Part shown: positions 1-8,301 of the stretch, in pieces
How the letters are laid out: the number at the start of each line of letters is the position of its first letter
How positions within the stretch are numbered: the stretch's first letter is position 1
Source: CAZMCC01 sp964564695
Lineage (GTDB): Bacteria > Planctomycetota > Phycisphaerae > Phycisphaerales > UBA1924
Direction of reading: 5' to 3'
Length of the DNA stretch: 29,206 nt
Assembly (NCBI GenBank): GCA_964564695.1
Contig: CAZMCC010000047.1
Span: forward strand, 1 to 29,206
Made by a program: the position numbers and the translations under genes
The notes under the pieces: generated by a model
Told to the model about the DNA's origin: nothing
The model's input: only the letters and a program-made list of their open reading frames with translations
The model's database searches: none

Positions 1-360
1 AAGGGCGATCCCTCGGCATTCGAGACGCGCCCCGTGGACGCGACGCGCCCGCCAGTCCCAGCCCAAGGCGCGACGAGCGAGGATCTGCAGCGGTTCCTGG
101 GCGAGTGGTACAACCCGGACGCGAAGGCCCCCCCACGCGGCGAAAAGCCCGGACCCGTGTCGCGTCAGCGCGTGGAGGACCAGCTCAAGCGTGCGGCGAC
201 GGCGGCCGAGCAGGCGGTCGAGGACCGGATGTTCCCGTCGCGGTACGACGGGCTGTTACGACGGTATTTCCGGAGGCTGCCGCAGCGGGTGTTGCCGGGC
301 GCACCGGCGGCCCCGACCACGCCCACCCCAGTCGCCGAGCCTGCGAAGGATGCGCCGTGA
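1..360 (+). CDS. C-terminal end of an unrecognised protein (5' truncated)
   Basis: The reading frame is open from the first base to a TGA at 358-360, so the gene begins outside the window; about 119 residues are visible. An in-frame GTG at 34 could be a start, but the frame is already open before it, so truncation is more likely. The visible part is hydrophilic. It has a basic helical stretch and a conserved-looking segment (MFPSRYDGLLRRYFRRLP) before a Pro/Ala/Thr-rich tail. No membrane segment or catalytic motif is seen. In many planctomycetes, uncharacterised proteins lie just before VWA/glutamine-amidotransferase-like genes in operons with MoxR and DUF58 genes. Membership of such an operon is inferred from the 40-bp gap to the next gene, not shown. 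I do not recognise the family. Confidence 0.6.
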   Translation, partial: KGDPSAFETRPVDATRPPVPAQGATSEDLQRFLGEWYNPDAKAPPRGEKPGPVSRQRVEDQLKRAATAAEQAVEDRMFPSRYDGLLRRYFRRLPQRVLPGAPAAPTTPTPVAEPAKDAP

Positions 361-400
361 CGCGATCGCGAGGAGCCCGCGTCGCTGAGGCTCGAATCGC

Positions 401-3400
401 GTGGTGACGCTGCAGTTCTCCAATCCTGAGTGGCTGTGGCTGGCGATCCTGGCGCCGGTGATGGCGTGGCTGGGGTGGAAGTGGCTGCGCGGGATGACGG
501 CGCTGCGGCGCGGCTCGGCGGTGGTGGCGCGGGCGGCGCTGATCGCGCTGGTGACGGCGATGCTGGCGGGGGCGACGGCCGTGCGTTCGACGGACCGGCT
601 CGCGGTGATCGCGGTGGTGGATGTGTCGGGGTCGGTGCGCCGGTTCTATCCGACTCAACTGGGCCCGGACGGGCGGCCGATCGGGGCCCTGGACCGCGTC
701 CGCGACTATCTCCGCGAGGCCACGAAGAACCGCGGGCCGGATGATCTGTTCGGGCTCGTGGTGTTCGACGGCGTGTCGCTGGCAGTGGCCTCGCCATCGC
801 GAGTGAACGTGCTCGATCGGCCCTTGGACAGTGCGGCGGCGGAGGGGACGGATATTGACGGGGCGCTCAAGCTGGCGGCGGCGATGCTGCCGCCGGACGC
901 GAACGGGCGGATCGTGCTGTTCAGCGATGGGAACCAGACGCGCGGGGACGCGGTGAAGGCGGCGCGGGGGTTGGCCGCTGGCAGAGGTGCGCCGCCGTCG
1001 GTGGATGTGGTGGCGCTGAGCTATCGCGTGCGGAGCGAGGTGGTGGTGGAGGCGGTGGATGCGCCGACGCAGGCGCCGGCGGGGTCGACGGTGGTGGTGC
1101 GGGTGCGGCTGCGGTCGACTGGGCCGGCGAGCGGGCGGCTGGGGCTGAGCGTGGGTGATGAGCCGGTGGACCTGGCGCCCGATGAGCCGGGGCTGGGGAT
1201 GGCCGTGACGCTCGCGGCGGGTGAGCGGACCATCGCGGTGCCGGTGCAGCTGGGGCCGGGGCGGGTGCACGCGTTTACGGCGCGGTTTGAGCCGGATGCG
1301 GAGGACGCATCGGGGACGTCGGGGGGGGCAGCGACGCCGGGCGACACGGTGTTCGTCAACAACCAGGCGCAGGCGTTCACGTTCAGCCCGGGACGCGGGG
1401 CGGTGCTGCTCGTGGACGGCGTGAGCCACGCCGAATCGGCGGGGCCGGGGGCGCTGCTCGGAGAAACGCTGCGGGCGGCGGGGATGGACGTGAGCGTCGT
1501 GGCGCCCGAGGGCGTGCCGGAAGATCTGCTGCGGCTCGAGGCGTATGACCTGATCATCCTGGCGAACGTGCCGGCGGAGAGCGTGCCGCCGGGGTCGCAG
1601 GCGCTGCTGGCCGATTACGTGACACAGCTCGGGGGCGGGCTGGTGATGGTGGGCGGGCCGGACGCATTCGGGGCGGGCGGTTGGAAGGGGACGGCGCTGG
1701 AGCCGATCCTGCCGGTGAAGCTCGATCTGCCGGAGCAGATGGTGGTGCCGCCGGCCGCGATCGTGATCGTGCTGGACAACTCGGGGTCGATGAACCGCAC
1801 GGTGATGGGGTCGAGCCGGTCGCAGCAGACGATCGCGAACATGGGGGCGGCGCTGGCGATCGAGACGCTCGACAAGGGGGACGAGCTTGGGGTGACGGCG
1901 TTCAACAGCACGTATCGGCGCGTGATCCCGCTGAGCAGGCTCGATGATCCCAAGGCGGCGGCGCAGCTGGTGCGCGGGATTCACACCGACGGCGGGACGA
2001 ACATCCCGCCGCCGGTGCGGGACGCGTTCAACCAGTTGAAGGCGTCGAAGGCGTCGGTGCGGCACATCATCCTGCTCACGGACGGGATTTCGGCGGAGGG
2101 GCGCGGCGGGCTGCCGGAACTGGCGAAGGAGATCAGCGACAGCGGGATCAAGCTGTCGACGATCGCGGTGGGCGACGGGGCGGACACGGAGACGCTCAGG
2201 GAGATGGCGGTGCTGGGCGGGGGCGAGTATTACCGGGTGAACGACCCGAACACGCTGCCGCGGGTGTTCGTGCGCGCGGTGCGGGTGGTCCGGACTCCGC
2301 TGGTGCGCGAGGGACGGTTCACGCCGGTGATGGTGGGGACGGCGTCGCCGGTGGTGCAGGGGATCGGGCAGGCGCCGGACCTGCACGGGCTGGTGCTGAC
2401 GCAGGCGCGCGAGGACGCGACGGTGACGCAGGTCATGCGATCCGCCTCGGGGGAGCCGCTGCTGTCGTATTGGAATGCCGGGCTGGGGCGCGTGGCGGCG
2501 TTCACGAGCGATGCATCCGCGTGGGCGCGTGAGTGGGTGACGACGCCGGTGTACGCGAAGATGTGGACTCAGCTGGCCCGGCAGCTCGCGCGCCCGCCGG
2601 CGGAGCGCGGGGCGGAGCTGACGCTGAGTGTCGACGGCGACCGGGTGCGGGTGCGCCTGGACGCGGCGGATGAGCAGGGTGTGCCGCGAGACCTGCTCGA
2701 CGTGCCGGGGAAGGTGTACGCACCGGACGGACGGGCGACGGATGTGCGCCTGATGCAGACGGCGCCGGGGGTGTATGAGGGGTCGGCCCCGGCGACGCTC
2801 GGGGGCGGGTATGTGGTGACGTTGACGCCGCGGCTGGGGGCGAGGCCGCTGGCGCCGGTGGTAGGTGGCGTGACGCGCCCGCCGGGTGAGGAGTTTCGGC
2901 GGCTCGAGTCGGAGGATGGGTTGATGCGGCAGATCGCGGCGGCCACGGGGGGTCGGGTGCTGGAGCTCGGGGCGCCGAGTGCGGTTGGGGGGCGCGGGGT
3001 GTTGTTCGATCGAGCGGGGTTGAAGCCGGGGAGCGTGCGGACGCCGTTGTGGCAGGGGTTGATGCTGTGGACGTTGGTGGTGCTGCTGCTGGACGTGGGG
3101 ACGCGGCGCGTGGCCTGGGACCGGTTCATCGGGAGCGAGTATGGGACGGGATTGAGGCAGCGTGCACGGGAGGCGATGCGCAGCCGCGGGCGCCAGGCGG
3201 AGGGGACGCTCGAGTCGCTGCGCGGCACGCGGGAGCGCGGCGGGACGCAGGTGGCGTCGGAGAAGGCGCTGGGGACCGAGGCAGCGCTGGATGTGATCCG
3301 TGAGCAGGCGCGGCGGCGGGCCGAGGCGAGGAAAGCGCGCGTTTCAGGGGGGGTGTCGGGGGTGCCGGACGTATCGGGGACGTCGGGAGCGGCGCAGGCG

Positions 3401-3523
3401 GCTCGCGATGCGAGTGCCGCGAAGCCCGAGGGCGAGCCTGGCGACGAGCACGCGTCGGGGCTGCGTCAGGCGAAGGAGCGGGCACGGCGGCGGATGGAGG
3501 GGCGTGAGGAGGAGGGTCAGTGA
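401..3523 (+). CDS. Membrane protein with two VWA domains flanking a glutamine-amidotransferase-like domain
   Basis: About 1040 residues, probably a cell-envelope scaffold or metal-dependent adhesion protein; its partners are unknown. Two N-terminal hydrophobic helices (about residues 9-26 and 43-60) precede a first VWA domain with a complete MIDAS: DVSGS at 74-78, a GTD loop and an FSDG segment. Residues about 332-440 resemble the class I glutamine-amidotransferase-like fold (VLLVDG, then GGGLVMVGGPDAFG), which in such proteins usually lacks amidotransferase activity. A second VWA follows with DNSGS at 459-463, DGGTN and LLTDG, so both metal sites look intact. A further helix lies at about 883-903, before a long, charged, low-complexity tail. 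The start is GTG at 401 after GAGG at 387-390; a second GTG at 404 is equally possible. It overlaps the next gene by GTGA. Family members often sit beside MoxR and DUF58 genes. Confidence 0.88.
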   Translation: MVTLQFSNPEWLWLAILAPVMAWLGWKWLRGMTALRRGSAVVARAALIALVTAMLAGATAVRSTDRLAVIAVVDVSGSVRRFYPTQLGPDGRPIGALDRVRDYLREATKNRGPDDLFGLVVFDGVSLAVASPSRVNVLDRPLDSAAAEGTDIDGALKLAAAMLPPDANGRIVLFSDGNQTRGDAVKAARGLAAGRGAPPSVDVVALSYRVRSEVVVEAVDAPTQAPAGSTVVVRVRLRSTGPASGRLGLSVGDEPVDLAPDEPGLGMAVTLAAGERTIAVPVQLGPGRVHAFTARFEPDAEDASGTSGGAATPGDTVFVNNQAQAFTFSPGRGAVLLVDGVSHAESAGPGALLGETLRAAGMDVSVVAPEGVPEDLLRLEAYDLIILANVPAESVPPGSQALLADYVTQLGGGLVMVGGPDAFGAGGWKGTALEPILPVKLDLPEQMVVPPAAIVIVLDNSGSMNRTVMGSSRSQQTIANMGAALAIETLDKGDELGVTAFNSTYRRVIPLSRLDDPKAAAQLVRGIHTDGGTNIPPPVRDAFNQLKASKASVRHIILLTDGISAEGRGGLPELAKEISDSGIKLSTIAVGDGADTETLREMAVLGGGEYYRVNDPNTLPRVFVRAVRVVRTPLVREGRFTPVMVGTASPVVQGIGQAPDLHGLVLTQAREDATVTQVMRSASGEPLLSYWNAGLGRVAAFTSDASAWAREWVTTPVYAKMWTQLARQLARPPAERGAELTLSVDGDRVRVRLDAADEQGVPRDLLDVPGKVYAPDGRATDVRLMQTAPGVYEGSAPATLGGGYVVTLTPRLGARPLAPVVGGVTRPPGEEFRRLESEDGLMRQIAAATGGRVLELGAPSAVGGRGVLFDRAGLKPGSVRTPLWQGLMLWTLVVLLLDVGTRRVAWDRFIGSEYGTGLRQRAREAMRSRGRQAEGTLESLRGTRERGGTQVASEKALGTEAALDVIREQARRRAEARKARVSGGVSGVPDVSGTSGAAQAARDASAAKPEGEPGDEHASGLRQAKERARRRMEGREEEGQ

Positions 3524-4341
3524 GCAACCAGCAGTATCCGAAGAGTGATGACCTGCCGGTGCGTGATCCGCGGCTGCCGATGCACCAGTGGGAGCCGTTG
3601 TCGCGCTTCAGCCGGCGGGCGGAGGATTACGCGAAGTATCGCCCGCGGTATCCGGCGGAGGCGCTGGGGGTGGTGCTGGAGGGGCTTGGGGCGGCGGGGA
3701 ATGTGGTTGCGGCGGATGTGGGGGCGGGGACGGGGATCTCGTCGCGGTGGCTGGCCGAGGCGGGAGCGAGGGTGATCGCGCTCGAGCCGAACGAAGCGAT
3801 GCGGGAGGTGGGGGCGGCGGATGGGAACCCGCGGATCGAGTGGCGCGACGGAACCGGGGAGAAGACGGGGCTGGGGGACACAAGTGTCGACCTGGTGCTG
3901 TGCGCGCAGGCGTTTCACTGGTTCAAGGCGGATGAGGCGCTGGCGGAGTTTTCCCGGGTGCTGAAGCGCCCCCCCCAATCGGGCAAGCTCGTGCTGATGT
4001 GGAACGACCGCGTCGACCGCGACCCGGTGACGATCGAGTACAACGCGATCCTGTCGAGCTTCGGGGCCGACGTGCGGTACGCGCAGTCGCAGAAGGCGTC
4101 GGACGCGCTCGCGGCGAGCCCGCTGTTCACGGGGTATCGCGAGCGGATCCTGCGCAACCACCAGGACATGGACCTCGAGACGACGATCGGTCGGACACGG
4201 AGCATCTCGACGTGCCCGAGCGAGGGGCCGGTGTGGGAGGCGATCCGGCGAAGGCTGAACGAGTGGTTCACGAAGCGGCAGGTCGGGGGCGTCGTGCGGC
4301 TGGTGTATGACCTGCAGGTGTATGAGGCATGGGTGAAGTGA
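3520..4341 (+). CDS. Class I SAM-dependent methyltransferase
   Basis: 273 residues with the Rossmann-type methyltransferase fold of the Methyltransf_11/UbiE-like group. Motif I (DVGAGTG, residues 66-72) binds S-adenosylmethionine, and the acidic residue of motif II lies in VIALEPN. The segment CAQAFHWF is typical of a common bacterial subfamily of unknown substrate. The start is GTG at 3520, inside the stop of the VWA gene (GTGA overlap), which indicates translational coupling. That overlap suggests joint expression but not necessarily a shared role. The substrate cannot be predicted. A run of eight C at 3969-3976 encodes the Arg-Pro-Pro turn after the putative substrate-lid region. Confidence 0.88.
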   Translation: MSNQQYPKSDDLPVRDPRLPMHQWEPLSRFSRRAEDYAKYRPRYPAEALGVVLEGLGAAGNVVAADVGAGTGISSRWLAEAGARVIALEPNEAMREVGAADGNPRIEWRDGTGEKTGLGDTSVDLVLCAQAFHWFKADEALAEFSRVLKRPPQSGKLVLMWNDRVDRDPVTIEYNAILSSFGADVRYAQSQKASDALAASPLFTGYRERILRNHQDMDLETTIGRTRSISTCPSEGPVWEAIRRRLNEWFTKRQVGGVVRLVYDLQVYEAWVK

Positions 4342-4393
4342 GGCAGGACGCAGTCGGGGCTAGAGTCGATGGAACACCCCAGGAGCACCCGTC

Positions 4394-4792
4394 ATGTCAC
4401 TTACACTCGCCGACGCTCGTCGAATCATCGCCGCCGCGGAAAAGAAGGCCGCGGAGATCAAGCAGCCCATGAACATCGCGGTGGCGGACGCGGGGGGCAA
4501 CCTGATCGCGCACGTGCGGATGGACGGGGCGTGGATGGGGTCGATCGATATCTCGATCAAGAAGGCGTGGACGTCGCGCGCGTTCGACATCGCGACGAAG
4601 GACCTGGCGACGCACTCGCAGTCGGACGGGCAGTTCTTCGGGATCAACGCGTCGAACGACGGGCGGGTGATGATCTTCGGGGGGGGGATCCCGCTGAAGA
4701 AGGGCGGGGTCGTGGTCGGGGCGATCGGCGTGAGCGGCGGGAGCGGGGAGCAGGATCACAGCGTGGCGGAGGCGGGGGCGGGAGCGGTGTGA
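4394..4792 (+). CDS. GlcG/HbpS-like (DUF336) protein
   Basis: 132 residues, the full length of the GlcG/HbpS family. The family fold is profilin-like. Members include the haem-binding regulator HbpS of Streptomyces and GlcG of the glycolate operon, but most are uncharacterised. Diagnostic features are LADARRIIAAAE at the N terminus, IAVADAGGNLIAHVRMDGA, the central FGINASNDGRVMIFGGGIPL, and the C-terminal VVVGAIGVSGGSGEQD. ATG at 4394 follows AGGAG at 4380-4384. A 52-bp gap separates it from the methyltransferase, so co-transcription is possible. No glycolate-oxidase or two-component genes are adjacent to hint at either known role. A nine-G run (4679-4687) encodes the GGG of the conserved FGGGIP motif, so that tract is functionally constrained. 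Confidence 0.88.
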   Translation: MSLTLADARRIIAAAEKKAAEIKQPMNIAVADAGGNLIAHVRMDGAWMGSIDISIKKAWTSRAFDIATKDLATHSQSDGQFFGINASNDGRVMIFGGGIPLKKGGVVVGAIGVSGGSGEQDHSVAEAGAGAV

Positions 4793-4846
4793 ACGCTGGG
4801 GGCGCGGTGATGTGACGACGCATGTGAGAGTTGCGCGGCCGCAAGA

Positions 4847-4866
4847 CCTCCCGCTTGCGCAGGAGG
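4847..4866 (-). repeat. Dispersed GAGCC hairpin, copy a (3' of the DUF4350-like gene)
   Basis: On the minus strand, 8-nt arms CCTCCTGC and GCGGGAGG enclose the loop GCAA. One pair is a G-U wobble on this strand but a C-A mismatch on the other, so a minus-strand transcript folds better. GATCCGAG precedes it. It lies 16 bases past the stop of the gene at 4883-5866, a position that suits a 3'-end or terminator-like role, but no T tract follows. Copy b (5917-5936) has nearly the same sequence and flanks. Confidence 0.7.
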
Positions 4867-4882
4867 CTCGGATCAAGGCGGT

Positions 4883-5866
4883 TCAGCGCGGCTCGCGAGC
4901 GAGCCACCGGATCGTGTTCAGCACGAACTGGCGGTTGTCGACCCCAGGGATGTTCATGCCGAACTTCAGGCCGGAGTCGCGGTCGACCTGCGCGGTGAGC
5001 ATCGCGGCCTCGCCGGTGATGACGACGCGCCCGGCGCCGACGGTCATCGCGAGGGCCTGGCAGTGGCCGGCGGCCGAGCTGTCCTTGGTCTCGAACGTGG
5101 TCGTGGTGGTGCTGCCTTTGGTCTCGGACTTGGAGCTGATCGGGACCAGATCGATCGCACTGGGGGCGAAGAGCAACAGCGGCGTCGCGTCGGCGGGGGG
5201 GGGGGGGGGTGGGGCGATGAGCGACTGGCCGGTGAAGGTCGCGACAACGCCGAGGGAATCGGTGATCACGTGTGTGCCGAGCATCTGGCGGTCGCGCCGG
5301 AAGGCGATGGCGCCCGAGTCGGCGGTGCCCGCGAGGATGTTGGCGGGGTCGTCGCACCAGCCGCCGAGCATGGTGACGCCGAAGGACTGGGCGAGAGCGG
5401 CCGCGGCGGCGCCGAAGGGGTGATGATCGGCGGCGAGCAGGAGGGATCCGCCGCGTTCGACCCAGGCGTGGATGGCGGCGATCTCGTCAGGGGTGAAGGC
5501 GGAGCGGGTGTCGGTGTCTTGGGGCCCGCGGGCGTTGACGATCACGAGGATGTCGGTGGTGGCGAGCAGTGCGGCGTCGATGGGCGTGGTGGACTCACGG
5601 ACTGTGCAGCCGTCGGCGCGAAGAAGGGCGGCGAAGGCGCCGAATCGGCCCGAGATGGAGTGGGCGTTGTGGTGGGCGTGGTCGAAGAGGACGCGGGGGT
5701 GTTTGGCGGTGAGGGCGGGTTGGGGGATGGAGGTGTCGTAGGACCGGTCGCCGCCGTGCTCGCGCCAGGGTTGGAGGATGAGGGCGGCGGCGGCGGCGCA
5801 GACGATGACCATGCCGACAGCGGCGAGTGCGACGCGGCGGAGGCGGCGGGAGGGGTTGGAGGGCAT
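4883..5866 (-). CDS. Membrane-anchored DUF4350-like protein
   Basis: 327 residues from an ATG at 5866. An upstream in-frame ATG at 5992 would extend the protein into the neighbouring gene and a hairpin repeat, so it was rejected. A basic N terminus (PSNPSRRLRR) and one hydrophobic helix (about residues 12-32) suggest anchoring in the inner membrane with the rest outside the cytoplasm. The body resembles DUF4350 or GldG/IFT52-like domains: VLFDHAHHNAHS, a segment ending in DILVIVNARGP, AWVERGGSLLLAADHHPFG, and later GRVVITGEAAMLTAQ. These folds are related to class I glutamine-amidotransferase-like proteins and usually lack its catalytic triad. The function is unknown. A run of 15 G at 5195-5209 encodes six prolines and makes the frame prone to slippage. 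Related hairpins lie on both sides of the gene. Confidence 0.75.
   Translation of the reverse strand: MPSNPSRRLRRVALAAVGMVIVCAAAAALILQPWREHGGDRSYDTSIPQPALTAKHPRVLFDHAHHNAHSISGRFGAFAALLRADGCTVRESTTPIDAALLATTDILVIVNARGPQDTDTRSAFTPDEIAAIHAWVERGGSLLLAADHHPFGAAAAALAQSFGVTMLGGWCDDPANILAGTADSGAIAFRRDRQMLGTHVITDSLGVVATFTGQSLIAPPPPPPADATPLLLFAPSAIDLVPISSKSETKGSTTTTTFETKDSSAAGHCQALAMTVGAGRVVITGEAAMLTAQVDRDSGLKFGMNIPGVDNRQFVLNTIRWLAREPR
5195..5209. repeat. 15-G homopolymer inside the DUF4350-like gene
   Basis: Fifteen consecutive G on the plus strand, followed by TGGGG, encode Pro6 on the minus strand at about residue 220 of 327. It is the longest homopolymer in the window. A change of one base would shift the frame and remove the last third of the protein. 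Confidence 0.9.
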
Positions 5867-5916
5867 GAAGAGGTGTTGGCATTCGGCGCGCGTTCCTTTC
5901 AAACGGGCGCACGGGA

Positions 5917-5936
5917 CCTCCCGCCTGCGCGGGAGG
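5917..5936 (-). repeat. Dispersed GAGCC hairpin, copy b (3' of the YgfZ-like gene)
   Basis: The minus-strand arms CCTCCCGC and GCGGGAGG pair perfectly over 8 bp around a GCAG loop. The preceding TGATCCGAG includes the TGA stop of the YgfZ-like gene (5943-5945), so this copy begins at the end of that coding sequence. It also lies upstream of the DUF4350-like gene. It has no T tract. Confidence 0.75.
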
Positions 5937-5942
5937 CTCGGA

Positions 5943-7112
5943 TCAGGAGGGCAGGAATGAAAGGTTCGGCTGCACGCGTGCGGGAAGGACACCGGCGGGG
6001 GTGGTGACGAAGAGATCGGTGTCGGGCTTGGCGTGGGCGTTTTTCACCATGGCGAAGGCGATGGTCGACGAGCCGAGCTTGGGGCTGATGGTGCTGCTGG
6101 TGATGGCGCCGATGACCGGTGATGCCCCCCCACTCGGATCAGCAACGGCGCGGACCTCGGCGCCGGTCGTGGGTTGGGCGCGTTCGTCACCGGGCGTGGC
6201 GCCGGGAGCGATGCGCACGCCGACGAGGGTCTGCTTCGGGGCGCCGAGCGAGTTCATTCGCGCGACGATTTCCTGGCCGAGGTAGCAGCCCTTCTTGAAG
6301 CTGACGCGCTCGGCGAGGAGGCCGGTCTCGGCGGGCAGGTTGGTGGGGCCGAAGTCGAGGTAGAACATGGGCGTGCCGGCTTCGATGCGGGCCGTGTTGA
6401 AGGCGTGCCAGCCGACCGGGGTGGCGCCGGCGAGGCGGAGGGCTTCGTAGACGGCGGCCGCGTCGGCGACGGCCATCGTGAGGTCGAAGCCAGGTTCGCC
6501 GGTGGGATCGTTCCGTTCGATGAGGACCGCGATGTCCGCGATGCGAACGGCGGCAGCGGCACCGGGGGCGAGTTCGAGCGCGGCGCCGGTGACTTCGGCG
6601 AGGAGCGCGGCGGCGCGCGGTCCGTGGAGGGCGAGGCGGTGGAGCTTGCCGGTCGCATCCGTTACGCCGGCATCCTCGGCGATGATGAAGGCGCTGAGCG
6701 ACGCGGCGGCACGGGCCGCGGCATGGATGTCGACGTCGGCAACGATGGTCGGGCCGGCCAACCAATTCAGCGTCTGAACCGCGTCGCCGGGCACATTCGT
6801 GAGTCGCAGATCGGCGTCGATGCGCCCCTTGCGGTTGAGCCAGAACGTCCGGGCGCTGCGCCACTCGGGGAGGGCCTTGACGTCCTGCGTGACCATGCTG
6901 TTGAGGAACGCCAGGCGGTCCGGGCCGGTAATGAGCAGCGTGCCTCGTGAGGGGCAATCGACCAGGGCGCAGCCGGTGCGGATGGCGGCGTACTCGGCCC
7001 CGACGGCTTCGTACGAGGCCGGAACGAGCACGGGGGATTCGGGCGGGCCGTAGGGGAGGAGCGCGGCGCCGGCGGCCTCGTGACGGTCAAGGAGCGGGGA
7101 CGGGGCGGTCAT
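5943..7112 (-). CDS. ygfZ: YgfZ/GcvT-like folate-binding protein
   Basis: 389 residues. The family is related to the T-protein of glycine cleavage. YgfZ/IBA57 proteins use tetrahydrofolate to help assemble or repair iron-sulfur clusters in the cytoplasm. The signature KKGCYLGQE is present, with the conserved cysteine at residue 276. The N-terminal part (GTLLITGPDRLAFLNSMVTQD) matches the family folate-binding fold, and LHGPRAAALL is also typical. The start is the ATG at 7112; the frame stays open further upstream only as antisense to the M42 peptidase. It is divergent from that peptidase across an 87-bp gap that must hold both promoters. Clients may include radical-SAM or Fe-S enzymes such as RlmN and IspH in this window, but that is inference. 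The stop codon lies within hairpin copy b. Confidence 0.9.
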   Translation of the reverse strand: MTAPSPLLDRHEAAGAALLPYGPPESPVLVPASYEAVGAEYAAIRTGCALVDCPSRGTLLITGPDRLAFLNSMVTQDVKALPEWRSARTFWLNRKGRIDADLRLTNVPGDAVQTLNWLAGPTIVADVDIHAAARAAASLSAFIIAEDAGVTDATGKLHRLALHGPRAAALLAEVTGAALELAPGAAAAVRIADIAVLIERNDPTGEPGFDLTMAVADAAAVYEALRLAGATPVGWHAFNTARIEAGTPMFYLDFGPTNLPAETGLLAERVSFKKGCYLGQEIVARMNSLGAPKQTLVGVRIAPGATPGDERAQPTTGAEVRAVADPSGGASPVIGAITSSTISPKLGSSTIAFAMVKNAHAKPDTDLFVTTPAGVLPARVQPNLSFLPS

Positions 7113-7199
7113 GGACTGCACACTAGGGGTGTTTGGCGATATGCTCTGCCGTCCCGCGCCCGACCGTGGAGGGCGGCGAACGACCAAGGAGAGCGTCCT
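7113..7199. promoter_or_regulatory. Divergent promoter region, ygfZ-like / M42 peptidase
   Basis: This 87-bp gap separates two divergent starts, so promoters for both genes should lie here or in the adjacent coding ends. An AT-richer patch (TTTGGCGATATGC) near 7129-7144 is a possible core promoter. No convincing paired -35 and -10 boxes are visible. AAGGAG before 7200 is the ribosome-binding site of the peptidase. Confidence 0.35.
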
Positions 7200-8291
7200 G
7201 TGGCGAAGAAGTCCGATTCGAACCTGAACGTCGACCTTCTGCGGCGGCTGTGCGAGACCCCCGGCATCCCCGGGCGCGAAGAGCGGGTGCGGGCGCTGAT
7301 CGAGAAGGAAGTGAAGGGGCTGTTCGACGAGGTGCGGACGGACGCGATGGGGTCGCTGATCTGCCGACGGACGCCGCGGGGCGCGGGCGGGAAGAGCAAG
7401 AAGGGCGGCGGGGCGACCAAGGTCATGCTCCTGTGCCACATGGACGAGATCGGGTTCTACGTGAAGAACGTGGAGGACACCGGGTTCCTGCGGCTCAACG
7501 CCGCCGGCGGCTTTGACACGCGGAACCTGTTCTCGCGGCGCGTGCTCGTGTGCACCGGCGGCGGGGACATCCCGGGCGTGATGAACCCCGGCGGGCGCCC
7601 GGTGCACATCGCGAGCGAAGAGGACAAGAAGAAGATCCCCGAGGTCAAGGAATTCCTGGTGGATATGGGGATGACGGGGGCCGAAGCGAAGCGGCGCGTG
7701 AAGATCGGCGACTACGTCGTGATGAACGAGCCGTTCATGGACATGGGGCAGAAGCTGGTGTCGAAGGCGATGGACAATCGCGTGGCGTGCTGGCTGGGGA
7801 TCGAGGCGACGCGGGCGATCGAAGCTGCCGGTGGGAAGCACGCGTGCGATCTGTATGTCGTGTTCACGACGCAGGAGGAAGTGGGCCTGCGCGGCGCGAA
7901 GACGGCGTCGTTCGGGGTCGATCCGGATATCGGGATCGGCCTGGACGTGACGCTGTCGTGCGACACGCCGGGCGTGCCCGCCGACGAAGCGGTGACGACC
8001 CAGGGCAAGGGCTTCGGCCTGCACATCATGGATTCGTCGTTCATCGCGGATTACCGGTTGATCGACGAGTGCGAGGCGGTGGCGCAGAAGAACCGCATCC
8101 CGTATCAGCGGACCATCCTCCCACGCGGCGGGCAGGACGGGGCCGCGGCCCAGATGGCGACCAAGGGCGCCCGGGCGATCGGGATCACGGTGGGGACGCG
8201 CTACATCCACACGGTGACCGAGATGATCGATCGGACGGACCTGGCCGCGGCCCGGGATGTGCTGGCGGCGTGGGTGCCGACGTTGGGGTAG
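7200..8291 (+). CDS. M42 family metallo-aminopeptidase
   Basis: 363 residues, the usual length for M42 (glutamyl aminopeptidase/TET-type, sometimes annotated as cellulase M). These cytoplasmic dinuclear-metal enzymes remove N-terminal residues from peptides and form large tetrahedral shells. All expected residues are visible: H80 and catalytic D82 in LLCHMDEIG, bridging D192 in AMDNRVA, catalytic and metal-binding E226/E227 in TTQEEVGLRGA, D249 in GLDV, and H337 in RYIHTVTEM. The start is GTG at 7200, chosen because AAGGAGAG lies just upstream and MAKKSDSNLNVDLLRRL begins the conserved region. The longer frame from 7080 would overlap the divergent gene. The Lys/Gly-rich stretch around residues 60-72 is a loop insertion. 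The gene ends convergently with the S9 peptidase, giving two peptidases side by side. Confidence 0.93.
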   Translation: MAKKSDSNLNVDLLRRLCETPGIPGREERVRALIEKEVKGLFDEVRTDAMGSLICRRTPRGAGGKSKKGGGATKVMLLCHMDEIGFYVKNVEDTGFLRLNAAGGFDTRNLFSRRVLVCTGGGDIPGVMNPGGRPVHIASEEDKKKIPEVKEFLVDMGMTGAEAKRRVKIGDYVVMNEPFMDMGQKLVSKAMDNRVACWLGIEATRAIEAAGGKHACDLYVVFTTQEEVGLRGAKTASFGVDPDIGIGLDVTLSCDTPGVPADEAVTTQGKGFGLHIMDSSFIADYRLIDECEAVAQKNRIPYQRTILPRGGQDGAAAQMATKGARAIGITVGTRYIHTVTEMIDRTDLAAARDVLAAWVPTLG

Positions 8292-8301
8292 ATTGAACGA
8301 G

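Noticed and set aside
185..2386. 733-aa minus-strand open frame opposite the VWA gene
   Set aside because: It is His/Arg/Pro-rich with no motif and lies antisense to a protein with complete VWA signatures; long antisense frames are expected at this GC.
5063..6007. 314-aa plus-strand Gly-rich frame opposite the DUF4350-like gene
   Set aside because: Low-complexity composition typical of a shadow frame; the opposite strand has a signal anchor and recognisable domain.
7113..8210. Long N-terminal extension of the YgfZ-like frame
   Set aside because: The extension is antisense to the M42 peptidase, which has all catalytic residues; the family N terminus starts at the ATG at 7112.
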